Assembly (NCBI RefSeq): GCF_905220365.1
Contig: NC_061124.1
Coordinates: 11,038,501-11,102,500 of the forward strand
Direction of reading: 5' to 3'
Source: Vanessa cardui
Taxonomy: Eukaryota; Arthropoda; Insecta; Lepidoptera; Nymphalidae
DNA length: 64,000 nt
Of this stretch, positions 11,801 through 23,154 are shown in pieces; the first letter of the stretch is position 1; the number at the start of each line of letters is the position of its first letter. Below the pieces are notes generated by a model, which saw nothing but the letters and a program-made list of their open reading frames with translations, was not told where the DNA came from and searched no databases. The position numbers and the translations under genes were made by a program.

Positions 11801-14800
11801 ATATTCTATGATAGTTGTCGCCCGCGGCTCCTCTCGCCCTTAGAGGGTCAAGTGTGAGACCAAGTTAGATCAAGTTTGCTTCATACAAAATTTCATCAAA
11901 TTCAGTTTGGATAAAAAAAGCAACAGACAGATAGATATACAGTGTAACTTATGCATTTACAATATTAATAAAGATTATTTCTATTAATCTTTTTTAAGCA
12001 TAACAAGAGAAAATCAACAGTATTAGAAAAAAGTAGAAGTAAGTCAAAATCACCGGTGACCACTGATGAAAAACAAAGAAGAGACTTTGAATATTCCTGG
12101 ATGCCGGTACCTGAGAGTGATGGCAATTTTGCTATTCATACAATCCCAACCACAACGAGGAATAAATCTGGCAATACAGTTAAATTTAGTGAACCTAACG
12201 GCTACCACGAGTACAGGTCGAGGCACAAACACACTCCACCAACAAAAGATAATAATAATGACAAACATGGAAAAAAAATCGTCGAAACTGTTATCGTACA
12301 GCAAAATAGTAATGGATCAGATGATAGTGAAAACTCCGTAGCTTCTGAAACTAGCTCCGTCGAAAATTTAAGTCTTGAAAGAGACAAAAATGTATCTCAT
12401 CTTGATTCAAAACTGAGAGATGCCGATAGAATCATAATATACAAAATTTTGGATTCAAGAAATAAAAGAAGCAAAATTAAGAAGTCTGACAGTATAACTA
12501 ATCATAAAAATAATTCGAATCCCACTGAAAGCTGTTCAGAAAAACAAACAAAACAGAAATCAGTAAATTTAGAACAAAATATTCATAATATACATAAAGA
12601 TGTTTCGTTTGATCAAGTCCAGGAAGGTGAGTTAATTTAATCAAAAATATTAAACAATAATTTTCAATTTTACTGCATCAATGATACACAAATTCAATTG
12701 CTTTCCAGGTGTCTACAAAGGTGTTAATAGTCAAGGGTGAGTAATATAATTTATTTATTAAAATCGATGGTACATTCAATACGACTGAGTTGGACTATAG
12801 CTGCCACTCCCAAAATAGAAAAGCTAAATGTTTTGAAAATACAAGTGCAAATGTGAGGATTTTCTAAGAAAATGTCCCAAAAAAAAACAATACAGCTTAG
12901 CCATAATATAGGTTATATGCATTGGCATTTCAATGATATATAATTATTGTAACATATTTAATACAGTACCAAATGTTTTCCATAATATCCCAAATAATTC
13001 CTTTTTACTTTAGAATTGCCAACAACTACTTCCATTGCACAAAATATGTTGATGTGTGGGGGACGTCTGATCGTAAATGTTGGTGGTAATTAATTTGACT
13101 TAATTTTTCATAGTTCTATGATGATGAATATAAATGAGCAGAATCCTTGAATACGTATCTTAATCTTATTCCTATCAGTCCAAATCCCAAAACCTGGGAA
13201 GTATTTAATAGATCTTTTGTTTGTTAAGTACTTTGTTTATATAAAATTATTATTTCAGGGATAACATTACTTCATTGTACTTCTCAAAAGATCGTGAAGT
13301 TATTGAAAATCAAAATAGCCAAACTGACAAACTCGATTGCTCTCATTGCTGCGGAAAAACGATTTCAAAGACGAATGATAGAGGTATTAGAAAATATTAC
13401 TTTGAGATATAATAACAAATATATGTGTATGAATTAATTTAGACATTTCAAGAGAAGCTATTAATAAAAAGGACTTAGATCGAAATGATATTTAAAAGTA
13501 AAAGACAAATTCATAAGCTTACTTTTTGTGTCTTGAGTAACATTAAATATTGATGGTTCGACAATATTATTCCTAACATCATATCAGTAGTAGTTGTAAT
13601 GTTTTTCTTTTTTTAATATTGTTGAAGTACAAATAATTTATTAATTGACAATTTATTTTGAACACCAATGAAATATATGTTTATAGCTTTATTCTATCAA
13701 TATCAGTCCATAAGAGTCTACAATCGTTCGAATATACAATTTAACTATAAATTTTCGTTTAACATCTAAAGAAATATACATATTTTCTTGATTACAGAAG
13801 TTCAAAACGAAGGCGGAGATACCGTGTTGAGGTAAGTTAATTCGAAAAATGTATGTAAATTAAAAGTTTGGTGTATTAAAAAATAGTTATTTAGCTCGCT
13901 CTTTAAATTTTTGCCATTAGATGTTGAAATAAAGTAGGCCTTGGGGTCCAAGGTTATTTAACACCAAACTTCATCAAATTCGCTTCAATGGTTTGACCGT
14001 GAAGCTGTTTCGCATTTATAATATGAGTATAGATGTGTAAATTATTATAAATTGTAAAGAATGTCATAAATTAAATCTAGGTTAGATATATGAGCTAAAT
14101 TAAGTAATCTATATCAATATATTTCAGTTTCAGTTTGCTTTAAATAATAATTTTGTACCATGTGACTATTTCAGAACAACAAAGACAAATGTTAATTGTC
14201 ACTGCGAAAAGAAGAGCAAAGAGAACAGTTTGCTAATACAGTCGTCTGCAGCTACGTCATCAACCTCTTTTAAAACTGCACCTCATGACAAAGCTAATAA
14301 TGTTAATCCTGACAGTGGATTAATTAAACTAATAGATGATGGTGGTAATGAAGCGGGTAAATTCTACATTGGTGCATCTGGCTTCATAAAAGATGATAAC
14401 TATGAAGTTGTTATACAATTGAGAAAGAAAGACGGCGAAAAAGTAAACAACCAGGAAAATAAAAATGTAACCGTCCCTGATGCGATGTCTGAGGTAAATA
14501 ATGCATTAACAACACTTGATAACAAACAAGTTACAGAAGATGGGGGTAATTTAGATCTTTTATCAAATAACAAGGAAGAAAGTACAGGACCTGCGTTATC
14601 TTCTAATGTAACGAAATATTCTGAAGCAAAAAATAAAGCTGAAGCTAGTGATACGATACAAAACGTCGATAATCAGTCATTGAGCAAAGAAAAAAGTGAA
14701 ACAGCAGTTACAGAAACAGTAACTAAACCACAAATTAGTAACACGTGTGAGAAAGCAGTACACACTTCTTTCGAAGATATATATGCTATTCCAATCCACG

Positions 14801-17800
14801 TGCCTAAAATTGATCCCATTTCAAGGCCAGCAACTTCTACATATACCCAAACTTCATTTAACTCATCCATTCAACGACCAGTGTTTATGCACATGAGTTC
14901 CTCTACATCTACCGCTTATATGAGTCCACCTGAATTGGTATTACCAAAATTTTTAAAACAAGATTATATTATGACCCATGAAGATATGTTTGCATTTGAA
15001 AATAATGTCAATCATTCCGATCCACAGTATGAAGTAATAGGGGATGATTGTAATGTATATGAAGAATGTAGGTGCAAACGTTGCGTCGGTGCTGATAAAA
15101 ATTCAGCATGCATTGTAAATCTGAAGAAAAGAAATGCTAATAATACTCCACCTAATACAGCACGGAGTAACGACGGTTCTAGGTTAGCAAGTGCATTGAA
15201 AAAAACAAAAAAAAGAAATTGTAAATGTCATAAATGTAAATGCTCCAGTGAAACGAAATTATGTAAGTCTTATAAAAAAAGAACAAAAAGTGCAAATACT
15301 AACTCTACAATAGACAATTTTATTACAAATAAAAAGGTAGAATCGACTAGGTCTCAAAAGCCATCCGTCCATACTAAAGAAAAAGGTGATGATAAAATTA
15401 ATCCTGTAGTTAAAACATATATCAAAAAACTATTAGCTCTAAATAGAGAGGGTTTAAAAGCAGTTGAAATAATGAATCAAGATTGCAGTGTCGCGTCAAC
15501 ACCAGGTAGTTCAATTATAAATGCACCGAGCAACAAAGATAAACAACAGGTTTTCACAGAAACTGTAGACAATAAAATATCACTTGAACAGATAAAAAAT
15601 ATTCTTAAGCAGCAGATTCTAAAAGAAAATCTCGATCAGAGTCAAAAAAGTAAATCTACCAATGTGAAAAGTACTGAATGTCAAACGGAAAAACACCCTA
15701 AACAATCGAAAATTGTTAAGAAAAAGTCAGTACACAAAGTTAAATCATTAAATATATCAAGGCAGCTACTAAACAAAAAGAAAACTGAGTTTCGGCGTCC
15801 CATATACGATTCAAAAATTATAACGTCGACATCTTCATCCACACGGGAAGAAAGAAATGTAGTTTGTGTTGATACTAAAAAGTCTAAACCACGATGTAGA
15901 AGTTCCCCTACGCCCAGATCATTTAGGAATTCAGATTATAAAAATAGTACCAGTTCTGATATAGGTGACCCTAATGATAAGAAAACTTTTAATCATTTCA
16001 AATCAGTTGCCAAGAATTGGACTCAACATTTAAATAAAAATAATCCTATAAACAACTATGAGTCCATAAACACAAATTCCAATGAAGAACAAAACAAAAC
16101 AAATAGACAATTAAACTTAAGAACACAGAAACTAAAACAATCATATATTTCATCAGACTCTGAAAATCCTAGTGTTGTATTAAAACCTCTAACAGAACCA
16201 CAATCCCCAGTAAATTTATCAACACAAACAAACAGAAGTATTGATGTTGAAACAAATTTTATGAAAATTGCAGAGGACAAACTACAAAATATGGAAAAAA
16301 TTGCAGATTTAACTGAAAAATGTACTAAACGATTGTCAAACCTAGCAAAAGTTTTAGAAGAAGTAAGAAGAAATAAATCATTAGTTTACAGTCAAATATC
16401 CACATCCGATTCAGCATCAGAATCTGAACACAAATCCGACAAAAATGAATTCGCAGAAACATCTATTCCTTATAAAAATGTTACAATTCAAAATAAAGAA
16501 ACAGAACCGTCTTTTTCGTCGCTAACAATTCCATTAAATTTAGATGAAAAAAAATTATGCACAAAAGATTCAGCAGAATACATACCCTTCTTAAATGACA
16601 TTCCTAAACCAGTAAGTTTTATTATCTCTTCAAATGAATATACTCCTTCAAATGATAAAACAACTCACGAAAAAAATACAACTACAGAAGACGGGGTTGT
16701 AAAAATTAGGGGTAGACCGCCCCCAGCACTATCGCGTATTAGTCTCAAAAATGGGCAAGAGATATGCATTACGCCTCACGAGCTATCAACTGTTATCGAA
16801 GTAGATTCTCCTATGAGCTTTAAGCTTAAAAACCAATCTTCACGACCTGACACAAAATTTGAGGAGCCTGACAAATTAAATCAAATATCTGATGAGACAG
16901 ACAACCAAACTAAAATCAATGTGACTAATACATCCGCGAATATAAAAGAAACGCGGATTGATCCAGACCTGTTGCAGAGCAATTTAACAACGACAAAGAA
17001 TCAGGCTAAAGTTTCTACAGACTCTTCCGACGATTCTAAGATACAAACAATGGATATAAATCGTTTTAATGATATTATGTTAAAACCTTTTATCAGCCTC
17101 CAAGAATATGCTAAGCAATGTAATATTGGACTTGAAGAGGGGTCAAATATTGAAGATGTTATAAACAATGATCCTGTTAATGAAGAGTTAAGTTCCCTTC
17201 ATTCTGACGGTAGCTTACCTGATGTGATAGCTGAATTATTGAAAAGAAATATTATTAGTGAACCGTTTAAGTTCGACACTGGTTCCAACGGTAATTCTAC
17301 GACTTTGTCATCTGAATCAACATTATCTATATTGGCTCTGTCTAAAACGAGAAAGGATAAGAAGAAAAGTGGGTTGTTACTAAAAAATAAAGAAAATATA
17401 GCAGATACATCCGAAACATTAAGTATATCATCTAATCCTGATTTAGAGAATGCATTCCAGAAGATGGGAATGGGCTGGGCTTCTTCTACCTTAAAAAAGA
17501 CAAAGGAGCGTTTAGCTTTGTCTTCTTCGTCTAATACTTCTAGTTCAAGTATGGCCCAATTTAAAATAAAAAGCTTTAGCCAAGTTATACCTACTTTAAC
17601 GACTGACTCCACATCGTCTTTGCTGGAAATCTCAAAAGGTCATGAGAGAAAAAAGGTTCAGTCGCCAGGGAGAAACGTAAAAGAAAACTATAAAAATGCC
17701 ATACAGCAAACTTCGTTAACAAATTCAATGACGGTAAAAGAATTTCTAACAAACGAATTAGCTAAGAAAATAACTTTTAGCAACAAGATTAGTCGAAAAG

Positions 17801-18144
17801 AAGCAGATGAAGAATTTGTTTCATTGTATGAGACCAATATGCCTGAAGATATGAAGCGAACTAATATTGAAATACAAGAAGATGAAGCTCAATCGACTGT
17901 TGTTAGTAATACAAGAGCACGTACCTCAACTCCAGTACAGATATTTAAGTCTACAACATACAATTCTACTTCGAGTTCCACTACTTCTAATGGATTATTC
18001 AGTAATGCTGATGACTTGTCATCTGTTAAGGTGACCTCGACCTCCATGCGCAATCATTCCACATCCGACAAGGATGATTTAACTATTCCTAATTACAGTT
18101 TAAAAACAAGGAAAGAGTTATCAGATTTTAGTAAAAGTGACTGA
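8871..18144 (+). CDS. ana1: CEP295/Ana1-like centriole assembly protein
   Basis: Eleven exons: 8871-8939, 9031-9241, 9359-9482, 9594-10372, 10591-10928, 11005-11115, 11999-12626, 12709-12736, 13259-13383, 13798-13831 and 14175-18144. All have GT/AG borders with matching phases and total 6417 nt (2138 residues). The N-terminus (FLRRRKLRLQQVREQSKDIA, then Lys/Glu-rich helix to about residue 130) matches my memory of the CEP295/Ana1 N-terminus. Residues to about 540 are charged and coiled-coil-like. The rest is Ser/Asn/Lys-rich and probably disordered, with Cys clusters near residues 790, 823, 1112-1130 and 1164-1180, and a conserved-looking C-terminal part (GMGWASSTLKKTKE about 1913; SMTVKEFLTNELAKKI about 2001). 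Known role of the family: centriole-to-centrosome conversion. The orthology call rests mainly on the N-terminus; I could not confirm a C-terminal ALMS motif. Exons 8 and 10 are 28 and 34 nt; exon 11 is 3970 nt. Confidence 0.82.
11222..11247. repeat. Perfect 12-bp hairpin in intron 6 of the Ana1-like gene
   Basis: Arms gaaaaagggtgg (11222-11233) and ccaccctttttc (11236-11247) flank a 2-base loop. The preceding phrase 'ccagcaagaaactca' resembles wording near 42508, so this may be a mobile-element fragment. Confidence 0.6.
11811..11990 (+). repeat. Interspersed repeat fragment in intron 6 of the Ana1-like gene
   Basis: The sequence runs 'gtcgcccgcggctcctctcgcc', then 'cttcatacaaaatttcatcaaattc', then 'caacagacagatagatata', then 'atttacaatattaataaag'. 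This is the order and wording of a high-copy tail also seen at 44806-45005. The intron's splice acceptor follows at 11998. Confidence 0.65.
13925..14040 (+). repeat. Interspersed repeat fragment in intron 10 of the Ana1-like gene
   Basis: Wording such as 'aacaccaaacttcatcaaattcgcttcaatggtttgaccgtgaag' followed by 'cgcatttataatatgagtatagatg' belongs to the same tail class as 11811-11990 but is more diverged. Confidence 0.55.
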
Positions 18145-18248
18145 ATGTGATATTGCAGTTATTTATTTTTTTGTGCAACTATGAATTTTTATATAAATCT
18201 TTTAATGGCATGTTACTTAAAATTGTTGTGATTTTTTAATGTATTAAC

Positions 18249-18254
18249 AATAAA
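18249..18254 (+). promoter_or_regulatory. Poly(A) signal AATAAA of the Ana1-like gene
   Basis: AATAAA lies 105 bases after the stop codon (TGA 18142-18144), in AT-rich sequence. Confidence 0.6.
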
Positions 18255-18496
18255 ATATATACTATATTTACTATTTTTTTTTCTTATATGTAAAATTAAA
18301 AGAGAATAAACGCTTACTATAATTAACGATTTACCAAAATTAAAAACTGTAACTAGTAATGGCGAAGGAGCTGGCGAGCATTTTTGTGATTTGTTTTAAA
18401 CTAATTAATTAAAAAACGAATCTAACTAAGTCCAGTTAAAGACCCACTGATTTAATATATTGTATAATTTGCTCATGTGGGCTTCCAAAGCTGCTA

Positions 18497-18875
18497 TAAA
18501 TTTTTATAAATAAAAAAAAACCGCCTTCAAAAAAATGAACTAAAAAGAAAAAAATAATCAGTTACATCCATAACCAATTTACGATTTTTTAATCACCTCT
18601 CAAAGTCGGTGCCAACATTGCTAATATAGGTACCTACATAATACACAATACATACATACAAAAACTAAATCTATTTATTGTATAGATGACACCATTAGAC
18701 AAACCTTACTATCGATACAAATTAAATGATTTCAATATAGGAATTTATTTACTTTGTTGTCACCGACTTCAAAAGGTGATTAAAAAATCGTAAATTGGTT
18801 ATGGATGTAACTGATTATTTTTTTCTTTTTAGTTCATTTTTTTGAAGGCGGTTTTTTTTTATTTATAAAAATTTA
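18497..18875. repeat. Foldback element with about 116-bp inverted arms
   Basis: Left arm 18497-18612 and right arm 18760-18875 are near-perfect reverse complements. The outer ends carry 'taaatttttataaat' / 'atttataaaaattta', then 'ccgccttcaaaaaaatgaac' / its complement, then 'gttacatccataaccaattt' / its complement, with 'gtcggtg' / 'caccgac' inside. The 147-base spacer has no coding signal. This is a foldback or MITE-type element about 350 bases after the Ana1-like stop. Confidence 0.85.
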
Positions 18876-19189
18876 TTTACTGCTTTTCAGTGTTGTTTTG
18901 CTATTTATAATTACAATTGGTAGTGTTTGTCATTCACTTTCTTATACTCAGTACATTTCGGCTCTCGACTCTAAACATAACTGAACGCCGTTTCAATACG
19001 ATGTGGACTGCAACTCAAATTAAGCGTTACCTAAGTTACAATTGCCTAATGTTAACTGCTTATAGCCAATTAGACAATACCATTTTTTCCCGATGCAATG
19101 CTGTTAATCATTGAGGAGTTCTCCTGGTAGTCCACCATCAGCTAGACTTCATCATAGGCATGTTTACTAACATCAATTGCTTGACGACT

Positions 19190-19590
19190 ATCTTAAATAA
19201 ATAGAACTAAACCCGTAAAATAGTTACTTACTAATAGGTTCTGATTACCAGTTGTGGTCTTCATCATCAGTTCCACTTCATCAAATGTCACTTTTCGCGA
19301 GCATATGACCAAGGCACTTCGAATAAAACCGAAATCACTATAGGTTTGCCTATAAAATTTGAGGAGTTCCCTCGATTTCTCCAGGATCCCATCATCAGAT
19401 CCTGATCTCCTGACAATGGGACCACCTATAAAACATGCCCTTTCAAACAAAAAAAGAATTGTCAAAATCGGCCCAGCCATCTTCGAGTAATTCGGTAACA
19501 TACATAAAAAATAAAAAAAAAATAAAAAAAAGGCCCCGACGAATTGAGAACCTCCTCCTTTTTTTGAAATCGGTTAAAAAAAGATAATTT
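19190..19590 (-). repeat. Interspersed repeat, same superfamily as the foldback element
   Basis: On the minus strand the segment begins near 'aaccgatttcaaaaaaaggaggaggttctcaattcg', wording that is very common in lepidopteran DNA, and continues with 'ccacaactggtaatcag' further in. Its end 'aaccgatttcaaaaaaa' resembles the 'accgccttcaaaaaaa' end of 18497-18875, so the two may belong to one family or one composite insertion. The 102-codon minus-strand frame is repeat-derived. Confidence 0.6.
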
Positions 19591-19599
19591 ATGAGGCAA

Positions 19600-20958
19600 T
19601 ATACAAGGCTTTTCATCAATACACACGTTTAACACGGGATGTAGTTGGGAAAAAGTAAAATAAGCTCTACAAAGTCATTTGCACGTGTTCCTTGTGGCGT
19701 CCACTCGATTCGTTAAAAAGCTACCAATAATTTTCTTACTGATTTTGAGTTTTACTAACTTAACACTTGAAATTTTGAAATGGCTCCTATAGATTATTTA
19801 ACATGAATTATATTCGTTATATTATTCACCTATTTTAACATTTTTGAATTGCTGTTTGTTGACATACCACATACTAGCAGACCACTTTTCTCTGGTCTTT
19901 CGCAATGACATTAATCGATTCAGGTCTGCATTTAATTTACATTATGGGTAATAATTAAAAAACATTAGTACTAAAATCGATTTGCGCTACATACTTACAA
20001 ATACAAAACTTAATGATAGTAATTTCGCTCGCCAACAATTACGGTAGTCGCATTCAAATCAGTTTTCAAAGTAATTGCGATTTTTATTTTAATGACATTA
20101 ATACAATAGCCATAGCATTATAAGAATTAATTTTACCAATGTAAAAAGTATTAGTAGTCAAATAAAACCAAAGCTTGATGTCATCAAATTTTACTTTGTT
20201 ATAAATACATCGAAAGTAGCTGGAATACAATATAGAAAAACATCTTAAATAATAACCGAATTTAACTCTTTAGCTGCTGAAAACTAGCAGGAAATCCAAC
20301 AAGGCTTGAATTATTTTGTTTTGTTCGTGCTTGTCAAAGTAAATCAATGCAGTTGAAGACACAACACATTGAAGTAATGGTTTTAATATGGTGTATATTA
20401 CAACAGTGGTTAGTTCAAACTTGTATATAATTAATAAATAATTATAAATTAATCTCAAACTTGTGTGCTATATTACTGTTTTAGTTTCATTTCATACTGA
20501 AAAGAAGAAAGATGTGAGATTATCTTATTATTAACATTATTCGGCTTGATCCATCCTGACCATAATTCAGATTCAAGTTATTTTTTAATTTCCATATATT
20601 TAATATATAGTCATTCGATATATATCAATAAAATTAAATACAGATTGAAAACATTTCATAAATATTTTCTTACTTAGTTACAGTAAGCTTAACAAACCAC
20701 TTAAGAAAATATATTATTTTTAATTACATGGATTATATACATTTAATAATGATCACTGTTTACATACTAACATCACAAAACAAAATTAGTTCCTACTTAT
20801 AATAAATTAACTTAAACATAAGTTAAACAATAGCCAAAGAACATTTTGTGTCTGACATAAACAATTGAGATTAAAAAGAGATTTTATAATTCCCTACAAC
20901 AATACTGGAACATTCACCAATGAAAGCAACTACATTTTCTATGTGAAATTTTGCTAAG
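19600..20958. other. Intergenic; 3' region of the first HIG1 gene at its right edge
   Basis: AT-rich sequence with no coding signal recognised. The right-hand part (about 20700-20958) probably contains the 3' untranslated region of the HIG1-domain gene that ends at 20959 on the minus strand. Confidence 0.5.
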
Positions 20959-21740
20959 TTATTGTTTCTTTTCCTCCTTAAATAAATATCTTTGGGCCAT
21001 TGAATATCCAATGCCAACTGTGAGTGCGGCTACAACAGTTCCCTGAGCTGCAACTCTGAGCTGCATTAGAAATACACTTGTGCTCATTTTACCTCGGTTT
21101 TTGAATTGGTAGGCTCCATAACCACAAACACCTATCAACCCTAGGATACCTGAAAAAGGATATTTCCACATTAATTTTATATTCCCCAATAGATAAAATA
21201 TAGTTGTATGTCCATTTAAAACAAATGTACTTTACAAAAAAGAAATTAACCTGGGTATTTTGTGTGTTTTTATATAAACTAGTACTTTAGGTCACATTAG
21301 ATAGGAAGTCTGTAAATAGACCACCTGGTGGGAAGTGGTCACTACTACTCATAGATATTGGCATCAAGAAACATTAATCATCACTACATTATCACATGAT
21401 CAATGTACTTTGGAAAATAAGAACTAAGGTAATATGTTCTTTGTGCCTAATCACTCTCCAAGCCATAACAATATTGGGGATTGATTTTTTGGAGTAAAAT
21501 ATGTGATAGAAAGATTGTGCCTACTTAGATTGACTTGCACAAAGCCACTAAGAACTAAGTAAAGCTACTCATAACTTCAAAGTCAGTAAGGTTCTTTTCA
21601 AGGAAACGAAAAAATCGACATGTATCTATATAAGAATTAGTTATTTTACCTATTATCATAAAGGGCGAATCCTTTGATTTTCTTGCAAAACGCTCGGCTT
21701 GAGATTCATCACTATATTCGAAAACTTTTTCTGGATTCAT
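20959..21740 (-). CDS. HIG1 domain family protein, copy A (RCF1/HIGD1 type)
   Basis: Two coding exons on the minus strand, 21740-21650 and 21149-20959, join in phase 1 to give 93 residues. Exon 1 has an acidic start (MNPEKVFEYSDESQ) and ends ...SKDSPFMII-G. Exon 2 carries two hydrophobic segments separated by the conserved loop KNRGKMSTSVFLMQLRVAAQG, then a Lys/Glu-rich tail. HIG1 proteins sit in the mitochondrial inner membrane and act with respiratory complexes III/IV; this is family knowledge. Length matches HIGD1A (about 93). The start is the only in-frame ATG near the exon beginning. A possible acceptor just upstream (tctag at about 21771) suggests a non-coding first exon near the TGACA-rich region at 22100-22165. 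Copy B lies at 26693-27611 with the same intron position. Confidence 0.92.
21305..21545 (-). repeat. Diverged SINE-like copy in the HIG1 copy A intron
   Basis: The phrases 'gaccacctggtgggaagtggtcac', 'cttgtgcctaatcactc'-like and 'cttgcacaaagccacta' occur in the same order as in the clearer copy at 54291-54600, with many substitutions and deletions. Confidence 0.6.
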
Positions 21741-22099
21741 TGTGAGGTTTGAAATCACTAGAAATTAATAAAATTATTAAATATTGAGTAATTTATGATA
21801 AAATATTAATTATTTGGTAAAATGATTCTAATTACATAACTTACATAATAAAATAATATGAAAATAATTATCTATATAACATGAATATATTTAATTTATC
21901 TAAATTCATTGAAATAACACCATATTTAACACTCTTCATGACAAGTTTAAAAAAAATCTGTTACCTCTTAATTCAAATTATTATAAATAGCTTCCAAGGT
22001 ACTTTATTATATAATTTTTAAAAATTTCCCTAACATTGCATCACAATTTTGTATAACCTTGTCCACACTTCACAGTTCACACACCATTATATTCTAGTA

Positions 22100-22170
22100 T
22101 TCTACTCACTTTGACATTAAACTTCATCAATTCTTCTGACACTTGACGGTCAAATGTCAATCTTTTGTTT
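22100..22170. promoter_or_regulatory. TGACA/TGTCA-rich putative promoter of HIG1 copy A
   Basis: Words ttgacatt, ctgacacttgacggtcaaatgtcaa and related half-sites cluster 360-430 bases upstream of the start codon at 21740. The same half-sites recur near other gene starts here. No TATA box is seen. Promoter status is inferred. Confidence 0.4.
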
Positions 22171-22449
22171 AGGGCTGTAACATAACAAAAGTTTTAATCA
22201 CGTTTAATTTATTTGTAACACTTTGATTTTTTAATTTGACCAAATTGAGGTACTTATTCAATAATATTAGCATGTCCTATGCGACTGTCCACCGCGCATG
22301 CAGATCTGCAAACATTATGTATTTGATTGCGTGATAGCCTGCTTGTAATCCGGGCAGTTTGTATTTAGGAAACTCCACGTACGTGATGAGCCCTCGCTCA
22401 TGACGACATGATGAAAAATGTTGTACATGTTCTGCCTAATAGGTATGAC

Positions 22450-22560
22450 GAGTATTCAAATCAAATCAAATCAATTTTATTCAAGTAAACTTTACAACGA
22501 AGCGTTTTTAAGAACGAAGCGAAACTCACATAGTTGCTCTTTTATTAATAAAATTGTGCT
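22450..22560 (-). repeat. LINE 3'-end fragment
   Basis: The 'tcaaatcaaatcaaatcaa' tail repeat followed by 'ttttattcaagtaaactttacaa' and 'aagaacgaagcgaaactcac' has the structure of a LINE 3' end inserted on the minus strand. A similar tail occurs at 56636. No reverse transcriptase remains. Confidence 0.6.
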
Positions 22561-22964
22561 ATATGCTTAATCTATATAATTAAGAAAAACATACGACCAT
22601 AATTAGTAATTCAATTTAATCAGTTAGGTACTTTGTAAATAAAACTATAATCATTTTCATTACATTTCAGAGTAAATAAATAAATTTCTATGAATGAGTA
22701 TTGTATTGTGTGTCTTCTCCAATCAAAAACCATAATTCGATTTTTTAGACAATTATATATTTCACTTGTGTGGTATGTAGGCATACAAAGTTACATAGCA
22801 TGTGAACAAAATTGAAATTGTATTCTTTAATATCATTTATTTTAAAAACCCGTTTCTTAATAAATTAATAACCCTTAAATGTTAATTTGTAAAAGCATAA
22901 AAAAGTATAAAAAGCATAACCTATGTTAGGTTATTTCTAATTCCTAATAAACTGTACACTTAAT

Positions 22965-22985
22965 ATATATATATATATATATATT
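22965..22985. repeat. (AT)n microsatellite
   Basis: A simple alternating AT run of about 20 bases in an AT-rich stretch. The rest of 22560-23154 shows no gene and probably includes the 3' untranslated region of the carbonic anhydrase gene. Confidence 0.8.
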
Positions 22986-23154
22986 TTATAAATTAAACTT
23001 CCAAACTTCAATATTTCATCTGGAATGACTATTACATATAAATAATTTAGTACAAAAATATATCATATTTAAAAAATATATCTTGGTCCCATCCGCTACT
23101 GGTGATACAATTACTGGAGCAATAAATGCACTCGGAATCCTAGTGTTATAATTG

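Noticed and set aside
14673..17612. Minus-strand open frames inside the large exon of the Ana1-like gene
   Set aside because: Shadows of the 1304-codon plus-strand frame, with low-complexity composition.
19193..19501. 102-codon minus-strand open frame
   Set aside because: It lies wholly inside a high-copy lepidopteran repeat and shows no domain.
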